Shown here piece by piece: positions 36,087 to 47,167 of a DNA stretch of 64,000 bases (the first letter of the stretch is position 1; each line of letters opens with the position of its first letter). Source of the stretch: Prostheceraeus crozeri (taxonomy: Eukaryota > Platyhelminthes > Polycladida > Euryleptidae); NCBI GenBank assembly GCA_907163375.1, contig CAJQUW010007819.1, positions 186,001 to 250,000 on the forward strand, written 5' to 3'. The notes beneath the pieces are model-generated. The model made no database searches. It worked only from the letters and a program-made list of their open reading frames with translations, and was not told where the DNA came from. A program made the position numbers and the translations under genes.

Positions 36087-36355
36087 GTGCTGTAAACAGC
36101 AAGCAGTAAATGTCCGTTAAAATTCTACAGTTAAAACAAGTTTCCCTGTTTCTACAGTCTGAACTAAAAATATCCGCTAAAACAGATGCTGTTTATTTGA
36201 CATTAACATATTTTAACTGTTATGTCATTAATCATCAAATTGTGACGTCATCATTGTTTGCCGATATTGTCTGCGTCTTGATATTTTCTGTGAAGCCTTT
36301 CTGCTGAGTTTCGTGGATATTTTAGCTATTTTTAACGGTGTACTTTTTACAGCAC
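36087..36355. repeat. Small MITE with GTGCTGTAAA inverted ends
   Basis: Ends GTGCTGTAAACAG and its inverse CTTTTTACAGCAC, with a second inverted block CGTTAAAA inside each end. 269 bp, non-coding, in a DEG/ENaC intron. Target duplication unclear. Confidence 0.5.
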
Positions 36356-37602
36356 AATTAGCATCAAGATATCGATTCTCCAAATAGCTATGAATGAGAG
36401 ACAGCATAAAATTTGTATAGCAATATAACATTAACATGGATTTTTGAGGGCAACAATGTTAATAATTAATTACTAATTAATGACATTAATAATTGTTTTC
36501 TGTTAAATACACAGGACGTAGTGAATTTGAAACTCGTATAGTAGAAGCGTTGTTAATCAATGATAAAACTCCTAGATTAAATCAAACCCAAGGTCTTAAT
36601 GGTAAATCTCTTTTCTTAAAAGTATCCGAATAATCGTTTCTGATAATTGTTATTGCTTTCCTTGAATCGCTGTTTGTCATTGTCAGCGTATGACCTTATT
36701 ATGTCTATTCATTGGTTACAGCTGCGCAAAGATAATTCGCATACTTCTGATGCGTTCACAAAATTGCAATTTCTTTTCTATCTGATTTGTTAATAAAAAT
36801 TCAGTTGAAATCTCCAGAGCAATAGCATCATTTTCATTCATTGGCCTAATTTTTCGAGCTAATCGAGCAATGATGAAAATTATTACGAAGTTTACATGCT
36901 GATTAATGAGCTAAATTTAACTAACTAAAGGATAATCTAAATAAACACGCTAAATATTAATGAAATAATCAGAAGGAGGAAGCCAAAAATTCGTCACTGC
37001 GAAACCACCAGTAGCTCATTTTAGCAGTTTTATGACCGATGGTTTGAATTTCAATATGAAATGTATCTGACGTAGTTGACCAAAGGGCGATACAGGTTAA
37101 CTATTTTTTCAAAGTTTTCAAAAAGTGAACAAAAGCTGATAACTCTAGTAATATTTATATGACCGATATCAGTAGAATTGTAGATATTTAACGATGGAAT
37201 ATAATCGTTTATTCTACTAGAGATTATCGTTTATTCTACTGGGTACATAGATCCATAGTAAAATATTGAAAACTATGATAAATTTGTAAATTGAACAAAT
37301 TATAATAAGTATTACAATAAGTATCAACAATAAGCATCATACTATGATGAGTCATGTCACATTGTCTCTTAATTCTCAAACTTGACATTGAATACACAGT
37401 TTGAGAAAGTTCCACCAAACATGTCTTTCATGTTATCAACATTTGCTGTGTTAAATGCTTGAGTTTTATGAATTTCTATTCCCTTTAAGATATCGGTCAT
37501 ATAAATTCGGATATCACCTCGCCTCCGGCTCGGAGAATAGATAGCTTATGATATTCGTAGATTCTCAGCGTTTATCTACTGAAATCAGTGTGATATCCTA
37601 TA

Positions 37603-37811
37603 CTTATTGACCAAAGCGACAGTAGTTAAAGTCATAATCGGACAGGGCCTTCTATCGGTCGATGTAGCCTACATCCATGTCGGCATAGACTTCATTGGCA
37701 TCGATATAGACTGTCGGCATCGTCTATACAGTAGATCGGCCGATAGAAGGCACTGAACAACGAAGGCCTTGTCATATATTCATTTCAGCTACTGTCTTTT
37801 TGGCCAATAAA
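37603..37811. repeat. Inverted-repeat MITE (CTTCTATCGG family)
   Basis: Arms TATTGACCAAA...GACAGTAG and GCCTTCTATCGGTCGAT are inverted as ATCGGCCGATAGAAGGC...CTACTGTC...TTTGGCCAATA. A palindromic centre repeats TCGGCATAGAC/ATCGATATAGAC. A partial second copy lies at 41297-41373. Just left, GGATATCAC/GTGATATCC (37509-37597) forms another stem. Confidence 0.6.
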
Positions 37812-38255
37812 TATTTATCGAGAGAGTTATTGACTTTTGCTCCGTTTTTGGACAACTTTGAAGTATATTTTCTTCTCATTCCTCTCCAACCTATCCTCTA
37901 TAATTTGCCAATAGGTGGATAGCCGAAACTTCACGTTTGATGTATTTAACAAAACAACAATCTCTGGTCTCTCAATGTTGAATTTTGGGGTTGATAAATC
38001 TGTCACTGAACGGTAAATTTGTTCCGAAAGATGTCACTAATCTGGCCAATATGCCCTTAATAAGTTTCAGAAGATGTAATCACATGCAGCATCATATTGT
38101 TGGAATTGCAATTGAAATTAAAGTCAATGTTGAAATGAATACAAGCATTGTTGACTGTGAGCTTTGTGTTGCTAGAACTACTAACAAAATTTGCAATTTT
38201 TAATCATTTCACAGACTACTGCCAGTCGTTACATTACTGCTTTATGCAACCTTAC

Positions 38256-38452
38256 CTGTGGAAGGAAGTAGAGTTCAGTGAATCGGATGAATCATTAACT
38301 CCTTGAAGTTCTCTCCGCATATTGATAAAATGCCTCTTGAGAGTTTTTGTCCATTTCGTAAATCTGTTGTAGTATTTTTTCTCTTTTTTTCTCCGTCTTC
38401 TGAAAATTGGATCAGCAACAAAGTCGTAGTCATAATATCTTCCAGGAGTGAC
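38256..38452 (-). CDS. DEG/ENaC gene, insert exon
   Basis: Acceptor CGATTCCTCAG, donor GTAAGG; phase 0 in, two bases out. Encodes VTPGRYYDYDFVADP then a strongly basic run (FRRRRKKEKKYYNRFTKWTK) and a sequon-bearing end (NDS, NST). The basic cluster could be a furin/proprotein-convertase site (RRRRKK), which is of note because ENaC subunits are activated by such cleavage in their ectodomain. That function here is inference. Confidence 0.78.
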
Positions 38453-38737
38453 CTGAGGAATCGAAAAGGAATGCATTATGCTTAAAATAAGATCACTGTC
38501 CCATTGGTCTAGTCTTGCCAGCCGCATTTATTTTGCTGGACAATTTGATTGATCGCTCATTCATCTCATTTCATTTCATACAGTGATAATAAGCAAAAAC
38601 CAACAAAACAAAAATTATACTAATCACATGCAACTGCAATTTTTCAGTTTGATTATTTACATTTATTACATTACATTTATGGAAGAAACAGTGTGAATAT
38701 TTATATTTTCTCATGAGTGCGTGCATATGCGACTTAC

Positions 38738-39035
38738 TATGAATCTCAGTAGTAGAGTGCCATTGTAGAAACCATCATGAATCTCCGTCATGTTTATCAT
38801 CGCTCTTTTGGTCATTTCAATCTTCTCATAAAGTCGAGTATCTATCAAAGCACGATAGCTGGGCAAGTGATCTTCTCTAATGGATTCATTTAAAAACATT
38901 TCCTCAAACAGCTCCAGCGATAGGGTCAGAGGTAGATAATCAAATGCGACCAATGATAATGTTCGCTCTTTGACCACTTCCCATCCACGGACCCAGTTGT
39001 TCTTGACTGCAAAAACCATTCGATTCAGCATATAG
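38738..39035 (-). CDS. DEG/ENaC gene, insert exon
   Basis: Acceptor CTTTTTTCCAG, donor GTAAGT. Starts with one base completing a codon and ends in phase 0. Encodes YMLNRMVFAVKNNWVRGWEV and a helical segment with three sequons (NES, NMT, NGT). No Cys except in intron-read positions. No domain recognised. Its place in the channel rests on splice-phase continuity on both sides. Confidence 0.75.
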
Positions 39036-39889
39036 CTGGAAAAAAGAAAATTGGAGTTCAACACCTCCTTACTTGCCGAACCTTTCCATGGAAACGTTTC
39101 TAAGAACTATGAAGACAGTTTCTGAAGGACTATGATGCGATAATTAAGTGCTACAACGGCAGATAGCTTTGTCATCCATCATTTCAAAGCTGTCAATGCA
39201 ATAAGTACAGCAATTGGAGTGTCACAATTTCATTCCTGAAGGGCACCTATCCACGTACACCTTTATTACTGACACGTCATTGATCCATGATGAGTCAGAA
39301 TGTTGTGGGAGCATTGCATTTACATGTACATCCACCACGTATGCTCGACACTCATTATCTCATCATGATGCCATCCAATAAATGGACGAACATGATAGGT
39401 AAAGAATATCTGCAGTGGCGGGTGCGGCGAAAATGCGAATACACGACTTTAATGATCATGCCTCGTGCGTCATTCGTCCGTTTCCAGACAATGATAATTT
39501 TAGATAACAGGTGGTAATGAAAAAGAATACTCATCTTGAAATCAGCAACATCCAAGAAGTCAGACCACTTCAAGAGGTCAAAAAGTCAGCCTTTCAATCA
39601 GGGTATTTATTGCCGTTTGAGTGTCAGGAAAAGTGTTATCTAAAGTTGCCCGACGTTCAACTTTGCTGGCGCTTTTGACTGTCACTCAGTTGCAGTAACC
39701 GCAAAAAATAAGGACAAGCAATCTAGTGTCTAAGACAGTGTAAATGTTGACATCATTTTCACGTGTGTAGTTTGGGTGACAGCAATTAAGCTGTACGTGA
39801 GCATGCAGCGCCAGTGGGGGATATTCGCCCTCCACCTGTCGCATTTTTGCTGCTGTCTCCAAGATGCCTCTCAAGGCGTCCGCAACAGC
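39036..39889. other. DEG/ENaC intron, nothing recognised
   Basis: Short frames only. No supported feature. Confidence 0.45.
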
Positions 39890-40554
39890 TCATTGCGCCC
39901 AAGTCCGTAACACAAAACTGTTAACCTCTTCCGCCTTTGCACTCACTTTCTTGATGGTGATCTTTACGCTTTTAGCACCGGCCTTCACAAGCAATTTTCT
40001 CAGCGATGGAGCATCGAAACCGCGGCATTGCACTTCAAAGGGTATGAGCTCACACTTCCACCGCAGCTTCTGCAACCCTTTCGGCAAGTGCTTCATATTT
40101 GGAAGCTTTCCTCTCATAAGCGTCCTGAACGTTTTCCTCCCAAGGAACGGTTAGTTCGCCCATAATCATGCATGCTCCCTATCGCGTCGATCAATACTAG
40201 CTTAGGTCGTTGGTCAGCTGGAGACAATTCCACTCGCAGCTTTCTATCCACTCGAACTTCCCACTTCCGTGGAGCAGATCGAGACACACGAGAAGACCTT
40301 CGTATATTTGTTTGACCAGTCGGCACAAAGTCAATCTCCGCTACAAGCCTAATAGATATCGGCAGTTGATTACCGATCACTGAATCCATAATGGCTTGCA
40401 GGAATAGACCGTGCCGGTGCTTGCACGATCCTCTCTGCTGTGCCACATGCCAACCAGAGGGTACATGGTGAAGCCTGGTATACATACCACACAAATGACC
40501 ATGATGGTCCGTCTGGATTCCCCAACGTGTCAAATTAGCGGAAGTAGTAAGCAC
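39890..40554 (-). pseudogene. Retroelement C-terminal fragment (nuclease-like tail)
   Basis: Minus-strand pieces in two or more frames show WEVRVDRKLRVELSP, PKLVLID, a reading with ELTVPWEENV and RKASKYEAL, and LIPFEVQCRGFDAPSLRKLL. This order (P-x-L-V-L ... I-E-L-T-x-P-W-E ... RK-x-x-KY ... P-x-E-V-x-C-R-G-F) is the C-terminal, PD-(D/E)XK-like tail I associate with abundant invertebrate reverse-transcriptase elements. No reverse transcriptase core remains, and it is broken in at least two places. It lies inside a DEG/ENaC intron. Exact family unknown. Confidence 0.55.
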
Positions 40555-41296
40555 ATCATAGGGTCATTGAAGCTGTCGCTTCAACTGCGAATAGTCCATG
40601 TTCCACCAATCGTTCCATGGGATCTTACAATCTTCAGCTTCCCAGTTGAGCCATCTTCCTTAATGCCATGTTACACTTTCAGGGTAAGTCAACATGACAG
40701 GACAGGTTTCAATATAAGTGCATTATTTTTACGAAGATAACTCTATGAATCATAATCATGATTATCTATTATATCACAGATATCGACCAGAGTATTGGAA
40801 ATTCAAATATCATGCAGATACTAACTATCAAATTCTTACATGTAGATAATAATGACACTTGCAATTAGTCAGTCTTATGTATTTTCCAAATCATTTGAAC
40901 TTTCTTATCAGATTTGAACTTTCAAAATCGTTCTTCTTCATAATCACATTTGAAATTTCTTATAACAATTTCACAGGTATCATTTGAAAGGATATTTCAG
41001 AGGAAAATCTTCCACATTTCCTTTACGAATAGTCCTTGCACAAATCAATCTTATCAATCAGTCTGCGTTCCCACAGTTCATTCAACATGTGTGGCATCGT
41101 AGATAGCAATTAGGATGATGAGTCATAACCAAAATGTGTCAAATGTAAAAAGCTTCAAAGTTCGTACACGAAATATGTTGCACCGTCAAATTCATGTGAT
41201 TCGGACAGGAGCTCGAGAGCGTGGACCAGTTCGCACACCTGGGGAAATCTATGGATTACTATGGATTACAGAACCGGGTAAAGTGCACTCTACACT

Positions 41297-41373
41297 GACC
41301 GATAGAAGGCGCTGGACGCTGAAGGCCCTGTGTGTGTCATTTTGGTCGACCAATAAACTTTTATCGAGAGAGT
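41297..41373. repeat. Partial copy of the 37.6-kb MITE arm
   Basis: ACCGATAGAAGGCGCTGGAC through CCAATAAACTTTTATCGAGA matches 37738-37827 with scattered changes. Only one arm is present. Confidence 0.6.
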
Positions 41374-41610
41374 ACGGAATATGTTCTACCTTGGAACACT
41401 TTCAGAAATGGCTAATCTCTCTTACCATTTGGTCAACTACGTCAACAGGATCCTTGTCTAAGGTCGGAGGCACACAGAATGAGTAATAAGCTATGATCTG
41501 GTTCAACGCGCCTTATTCCAAGATTCTGTATGGCAACGACTCAAATGAGCTAATGAATTGACCACAGAAATCCCATTTTTCACTTTGCTTAAATTATGAC
41601 TTAAATAGAC

Positions 41611-41970
41611 ATCAGCTGTTTATTGATGGCAATTTCATTCGCTCGGATATCCATCGATTGAAAGATAAATTGCCTTGTCTGCGTGTTTAGTTCTAGAGAT
41701 GACTTTCCGCAATACTGATGGTCATGGCTGGAGCTAGTCTCGGGGAGCAAGAAGACCAATTTTCCATTGAACGCAATGCCATTCAAGCCTGAATTCTGAC
41801 GAACCTGAAACTTGACGCAACATGAAACTTGATCGCGAGGAGTCGAACAGTGTGAATAATATTTCCATTTGACGAATTTATCATGGAGAAAAATTGAGTC
41901 AAAGATAGTGTTTTTCACTTCACAAGCTTGTCTGTAATCTGATGCTGATCGTCGAAGTTCGTGGGTTATT
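41611..41970 (-). CDS. DEG/ENaC gene exon, ectodomain-like segment
   Basis: Acceptor GCGCGTTGCAG; begins with one base completing a Ser codon. The donor is less certain (GT at 41610-41609 is weak but gives the needed phase 2). Encodes ITHELRRSASDYRQAC, FLHDKFVKWKYYSHC, VSCCVKFQV and GLNGIAFNGKLVFLLPE. This resembles the first half of a DEG/ENaC ectodomain (S-D-x-x-x-x-C ... F ... G-x-C-F-x-F ... GL-x-L-x-L), which should precede, not follow, the CxCPxxC motif. It may be a second ectodomain copy within one protein, or coincidence. Confidence 0.68.
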
Positions 41971-42627
41971 CTGCAACGCGCATTTGACCAATCACACAAG
42001 TCAAGGAGAGACGAATATCTATGTTAATTTCTATCGTTTGCTGCTATTGCATACAATGGCTGGGATAGTAACATGTCCGCTCTAGACTGACTCGATCTCT
42101 GAGACTGGAACATGCAATAGTTGTAGATTTTTGCCGCAAAGCGAATTATTGTAAGTTGTTTCATTAAAATGCTTTCATATGCATGTATATAATGGAAAAT
42201 GATAATAGCGGTAAATGTTTACAAAGTACACATGACAGCAGCATCATGTCCATGACGCTTTATTGTTTTAAATGCCCCTGCCTGTTCTCGTCATCAACGA
42301 ATAACGGATTTCCACTCAACCAACTTATCAAAAGAGAAAAGACAAAAGAGCGAAAGATGTATCTTGCTATCTATGAATAGCTATCTGTATGCTAATCTAG
42401 AAAACCATGACCAATCAAAGTTAAGAATTCTTTTTCTGATTGTTAAGTAATATCGCATTTGTTGAAACTGCTATTCGCCATTGTTGTAGCACTTCAGACC
42501 GTATCGCAGTTCATGACAATGAGCCTGATAAGCTTGATTCCGCTTTGTACTTTCGGCCTAGGAAATGAGCCTCAGCTATTTTAATTCATCCTATCTCCTT
42601 CAATGACTATAATTAAAGAATACTCAC

Positions 42628-42973
42628 GAATGAAAATTGAAGCGATGATTAAAGTTCTCATTGAGAACTTTCACTTCATTATGAATGGTTTTCACTTTTT
42701 CTGTGAGGCGATGAAGATTAGTGCTGATCAACTGAGAGATATTGACAAAGGGGGAGAGGGTGATGTTGATAGTTTGATATCGCTTGTCCTCATTCACTTG
42801 ATAAAAAACTTCTCGAGCAGCAATGAGTTTGTCACGGGTTCCAAAAGGGAGTCTTCTCAAGGCTTGATCAATGTCAAATGTGGAAATTTGTGAAAAAGAG
42901 ATAAATGAGTTGAATCGTCGAAATGAGCAATGAGTTGGACATCGACAGTTTCCTATTCGAGGTGTATAATCGG
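42628..42973 (-). CDS. DEG/ENaC exon with CxCPxxC motif
   Basis: Acceptor TTTCTCCTTTCAG and strong donor GTGAGTA; two bases in, two bases out. Encodes DYTPRIGNCRCPTHCSF, RRFNSFISFSQIS, then a helical stretch LTEKVKTIHNEVKVLNENF. C-x-C-P-x-x-C followed by F/Y...S-x-S is the conserved thumb/palm element of DEG/ENaC channels. In ordinary members TM2 follows about 100 residues later. Here a coiled-coil-like helix follows and the protein continues through five more exons. Two sequons (NIT, NIS). Confidence 0.8.
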
Positions 42974-45186
42974 CTGAAAGGAGAAATGGATGCGCGAGTC
43001 ATAAATGACGAAGACAAAATAGTGCTAATAGTTTTAATGCTTTTCGAGGCCTTTCCACATCTCCCAACATCCCTGTCCGATGCAGGACGCCCCCCTTCCA
43101 AGCATCTAAAAAAAATGCCCCTAATCTTTTGAATTCGCGGTGTTGCGCATTTCTTAGTATGCATGAATTAGTTTGCAATTATTGTAGTTGAAACAACACA
43201 TGAATTCTACCGTCCATTTGTAGAAGCATATTCGACTGCAATTGGATCATTTCTTTTATGCGTCACAACAATAAATGTCAATGACCTTCACATGCTTTAT
43301 ATGACATTGCGAGTCGCAATGTATTGTCGAGTCGCATTTATTGCAAAAGTTCAAAAATAATTTTTAGTTCACACTGAGCAAAAAAAATTCTGAAAAAATT
43401 GAAAAGATTTCGTTTCACATGGAACGATCTCGAAAATTCAAGCACATTTAATTTGAACAAAATCATCATTAATTTTATGACTTCTAAATTGACCGAACAT
43501 TCTAAGCTATGGATTTTGCGGTCAAAGCATCCGATAAAAATTAGTCAATGACATCTGCGGCCTCACCCACAGTGGGTAAATGACAATGCTTTAAGCTTTG
43601 GCAATCAATCTTTCAAGTATTTCTCATACATTCCTTCGATAAGTCAGTTTTTTTGCGCTGCTGCCTTCTGTCAATGATCAGTAGGATATGACAAAAGTAC
43701 TTTACAATGCAATCCAAAATTTGCATCTCTGAATCATTTCGAGTGATTTTCTTATCTCAAGTCTTTTAAATATAGAAAGAGTCTTATTGCCATGTACCCC
43801 TTACAACGCGATTAGGAAATCGATTAACAATTCGTAATTAGCAACTGATTGATATCCGGATTGAATTGTTTTCATTATGTAGGTAATGGTTGCCAACAGA
43901 TTTTTGAAATTCATAGTTGAAATAGAAAATGAGCACTCCTTATTTTTAACTTTCCTTTTCATCTAAAGATAAATAGTACAAATGTTTTCATTATATTGTA
44001 CTGCCATCTTGAATTAGGGCCTATGTGATGTCTCTTGAATCATTGTTAGAATCCACAAAATAAACAGACAAAGGCAAATATATGAAATAGAATAAAAGTG
44101 AATGAATAATTTAAACTACAAAGATGAGAGATTAAAGGAAAGATGTCCTGATACTTGAAAAATGTTAACGCAAGTTCCTTGGCACCCGCAGACGCTGTGC
44201 TTGCCCTACAGGAGCTCGTCAGCCAGTCTTAAAATATCTCCTGTATAATGACTGAACAGGGTAACGGACTGCACAACAGGTTGATCATCGTCTATTTGTC
44301 CGGGTTATCCCATGTGGCTGATAATGAAGATGATTGCAGTGGGTCTGTTCGCCTGGACATAAAATAGAAAGAAATCCTCAGACTTGAGCAATTAAACACG
44401 GAATTACCCGGCAACCGCAGATGATGCGTTTCGTCTTCCACATTGAAACTCATTTGCTCTATTTTGTCAGTGATTAGTGAAATGTGAATATTTGAATTAC
44501 TTTACTAGGAACTAACTGTATTCATGATTTAGTTTTTCTAAACTTAAGTCAAATGGGACAATTTTGCAATCAAGACATAGCTTGGCAGCGGGTACAGCTT
44601 TTTATAATTGCAAACATTGTCCTTCAGCAATGAACACAGCTGTTGAATAAATTTCGTGTTATGAACGTAAAGAAGAGAAAACTATGTTGTCTCATGGCCT
44701 CGTCTGTTCTCTACGGTGAGATACAACGTTACTGAACAAACATAGGTTAACCCTGGATGGATGAAACGTCAGAATACAATTAATCGGTATACGCGCACAA
44801 TCAATATAATCTTTATGACTGGAAACAATAAAATAAAAATACAAGAAAGTCTGCCATATTTGTATAGTGAATATAAGTAATATGCAACAACTGAAACTTA
44901 TTTACATAGATATAAAACTGTCTGTATACTTGTAATCATAGAATAAAAGAGCACAAGTTCAAAGTCGAAAGTTAGTGGAATGAACACAACGCATAAGTGC
45001 ATGTGCATTGGAGCACATTCTGCATATGCCACCGCTAACGTTGGATTGCGCATATTTCCCGTCCTCCCACAAATTTATAGTCGACGCATTTCATTGTAGA
45101 TTTGAAGCCAACAAATTTATAGTCAGTAGTTCTACTGACTGCAAACATAACAGCGTGATGAAAAAAATTCTGTATTAGATACTTAC
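42974..45186. other. DEG/ENaC intron, nothing recognised
   Basis: Non-coding AT-rich sequence. The plus-strand frame overlapping 42923-43132 is a shadow of the exon and flank. Confidence 0.5.
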
Positions 45187-45243
45187 CTAATTTCGGAAGG
45201 GCACAACTGGAGTAAGCGCGAAGTGAGCATATTTCCTCACTAA
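45187..45243 (-). CDS. DEG/ENaC exon, Cys-bearing thumb segment
   Basis: 57-bp exon between acceptor (T)n-ACAG and donor GTAAGTATC. Two bases in, one base out, matching the next exon. Encodes SEEICSLRAYSSCALPKL, which sits directly before the CxCPxxC exon, where family members carry a pair of conserved cysteines. Short, so less certain than the others. Confidence 0.62.
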   Translation of the reverse strand, partial: LVRKYAHFALTPVVPFRN

Positions 45244-47167
45244 CTGTAAAAAAAAAATAGCATCAGCATTTATCTAAGAAGGCCTACTGAACATCAATTG
45301 ATGCTAAACTTTGCATCTATACAATGTTTGATGGGGAAATTTGAAAAATAAAACACGTCAATGTACAGTACGTTCAAGAGTGATACATTCCGATTTTAAA
45401 ACTGCAGATTCGGAGGCCAGCAGATTCAGAAACGGGCCGCTTCTTTTCAATAATATGTAGCTTGCATACTACAAGCTAGCGTCGTGGAAATGAGGGATCC
45501 GCAATCCTACTGCTCCTACTCAAACTTTTCATCCTCTTCGCGCTCGACTCAACTCCGGTGAAGCAATTTCAGTATTTTCTTATAAATCATCAACATTGTG
45601 TAAAATATCGAATTGGTCCTTAGAATGATCAGTATGATCATAGGTAGCCGTTATAAACTGGCAACCAACCGATTGCAGATCGCGAAAACAGTCGCAAAAA
45701 TTCTCAGTCACACTGCGAGCTTTTCCAAGCGTTTCCGAGCACAGCGCAGTCTGACACACAGCGAGCAAAGCAACGCGAATAAATACTTCAGGGACATAGC
45801 CCTCGCTCGGGATGCAGGTGCTGCACTAGTTGTCAGTAATCGGCCAATGATAATGATAGAACAGTTCCTCTGTCTACCAATTACCCAAGCGTCATTTAAT
45901 TGGGGCTCACAGCTGATTGTGTTCGCTAGTCAGTGTATGGAGCTACCAGCAGAACGCTTGTGTTTGCTTCCATTTGCTCTTGGCAACGCTTGTCAGTCTG
46001 GCCGCCTTTGACATGCGCTTCATCAGTTCGCACTCGCTCCAGTAGTCGCTCACATCAACTTGTCGAGTGAAACCCTCAAACAAACGCGCAACTGTACCTG
46101 CACTTCTTTGCTTTGCTTTCAGTGCTTCTGAGGTCTAAGTGGAAGGGAACATCGAATAAATGGGATTGACTGTCATTTCAATATTTTTTTCATTATTTTG
46201 CATTTACATTTTTGATTAATTATAAAGGAATACGTGTCTCCTTGACATAGCTACGTGAGAACAAGATTGGTCGTGAACGAAACCAAATGTTTTCCCTAAT
46301 GAAGTGCTTATTGTGTGGATGACATTTTAATTATTTTGAGAATATGAATTACCGTTTTCAATCTTGGGTAGAAGACCAGATTGACATTGACATTGATTCA
46401 TCAACCATTTTTCTTTACATTCCAACAGGCACATTGCTGTGCTGTATTCATCGAAGTATGTCAGTGGACGGCTGCCACACACTCCGTACGGATGACTCAG
46501 CAATTCGACCTACAATGAGAGAGAATTGCTGATTCAGTCAGTAAGCCCATGATGACTTATTCAAAAAGGAAGGGACACTGTGCAAAGTGCTCGCCCCGCG
46601 TCCGGAAGGTCAAAGTTCAAATTTTGGCACCATGAGACTTTCAAGCTTGGCAGCTACATGTGCACTGTAAATCATTAAGTCCTATTTAATGTAGTTCGGT
46701 CAAATTTTCAACCTTGTCTAAATGGCTCCTTCACTTTATGCCTACTCAATCTTGCTAGCTTAGACGCTGTTCTGATACGTCAGTTAACCACAATCATCAA
46801 CTTAAGGAGACTTGATGACGTCATATCTGCCAGTGATCTGATACGCCACTGCTAGCATGTTTCGTGACGAATCAGATATGCGCACGACGATCAACGCGCA
46901 GGGAGAGAATATGTATGATGTCGCTTGTATATGGAATAATGCTGCGAAATGCGAATGCAAGTGCACAAACAAAACGGACGATCTGAAAGAGCTTGCCTTC
47001 TACAGCTTTCAGAAAGACAAAAGAATGAAAAAATATCGTGCATTAGGACGAGTATATTTTAAACCGACGATTTATAGTGTTGGATGTTTTGAACATTGCA
47101 AATAAATACATCAGGCTATTACATCCATTAGATGATCTGTTGAAAGTCAGTCTTTGCTCCATTACAA
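45244..47167. other. No supported gene
   Basis: Earlier DEG/ENaC exons (TM1, start) were looked for here and not found. Frames at 45613-46011 and 46857-47105 have no recognisable domain. Confidence 0.45.
46580..46645 (+). repeat. Possible tRNA-derived SINE fragment
   Basis: GTCAAAGTTCAAATTTTGG resembles a pol III B box context (GGTTCAAATCC), with a degenerate A-box-like GTGCAAAGTGCTCG about 30 bp before it. The match is weak, and no tail or second copy was seen. Confidence 0.25.

Larger units (their letters stand above)
31659..45243 (-). other. DEG/ENaC-family channel gene, 3' part (eight exons), with very long extracellular insert
   Basis: Exons in transcription order: 45243-45187, 42973-42628, 41970-41611, 39035-38738, 38452-38256, 35958-35086, 33186-33095, 31762-31659. 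All inter-exon phases agree (1, 2, 2, 0, 2, 2, 1). The end of the protein is diagnostic: RDNFVELQIYFEDL (last palm strand) then GLLLGASVLSVIE (selectivity GAS and TM2 of DEG/ENaC channels). Upstream, NCRCPTHC matches the family's CxCPxxC thumb/palm motif. Family members are trimeric, amiloride-sensitive Na+ channels of the plasma membrane. Between CxCPxxC and TM2 there are about 670 residues, against roughly 100 in typical members. The insert holds about 14 N-glycosylation sequons, helix-rich stretches, and a segment like the family's own N-terminal ectodomain. TM1 and the start are not seen. Confidence 0.82.

Noticed and set aside
41115-41486. 123-codon plus-strand frame
   Set aside because: Its middle is the MITE arm at 41297-41373, so it is not a gene.
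42923-43132. 69-codon plus-strand frame
   Set aside because: Overlaps the DEG/ENaC exon on the other strand and carries no domain; read as a shadow.
45613-46011. 132-codon plus-strand frame
   Set aside because: Composition and lack of any motif suggest chance.
46857-47105. 82-codon Cys-bearing plus-strand frame
   Set aside because: No recognisable domain and no splice or neighbour support.
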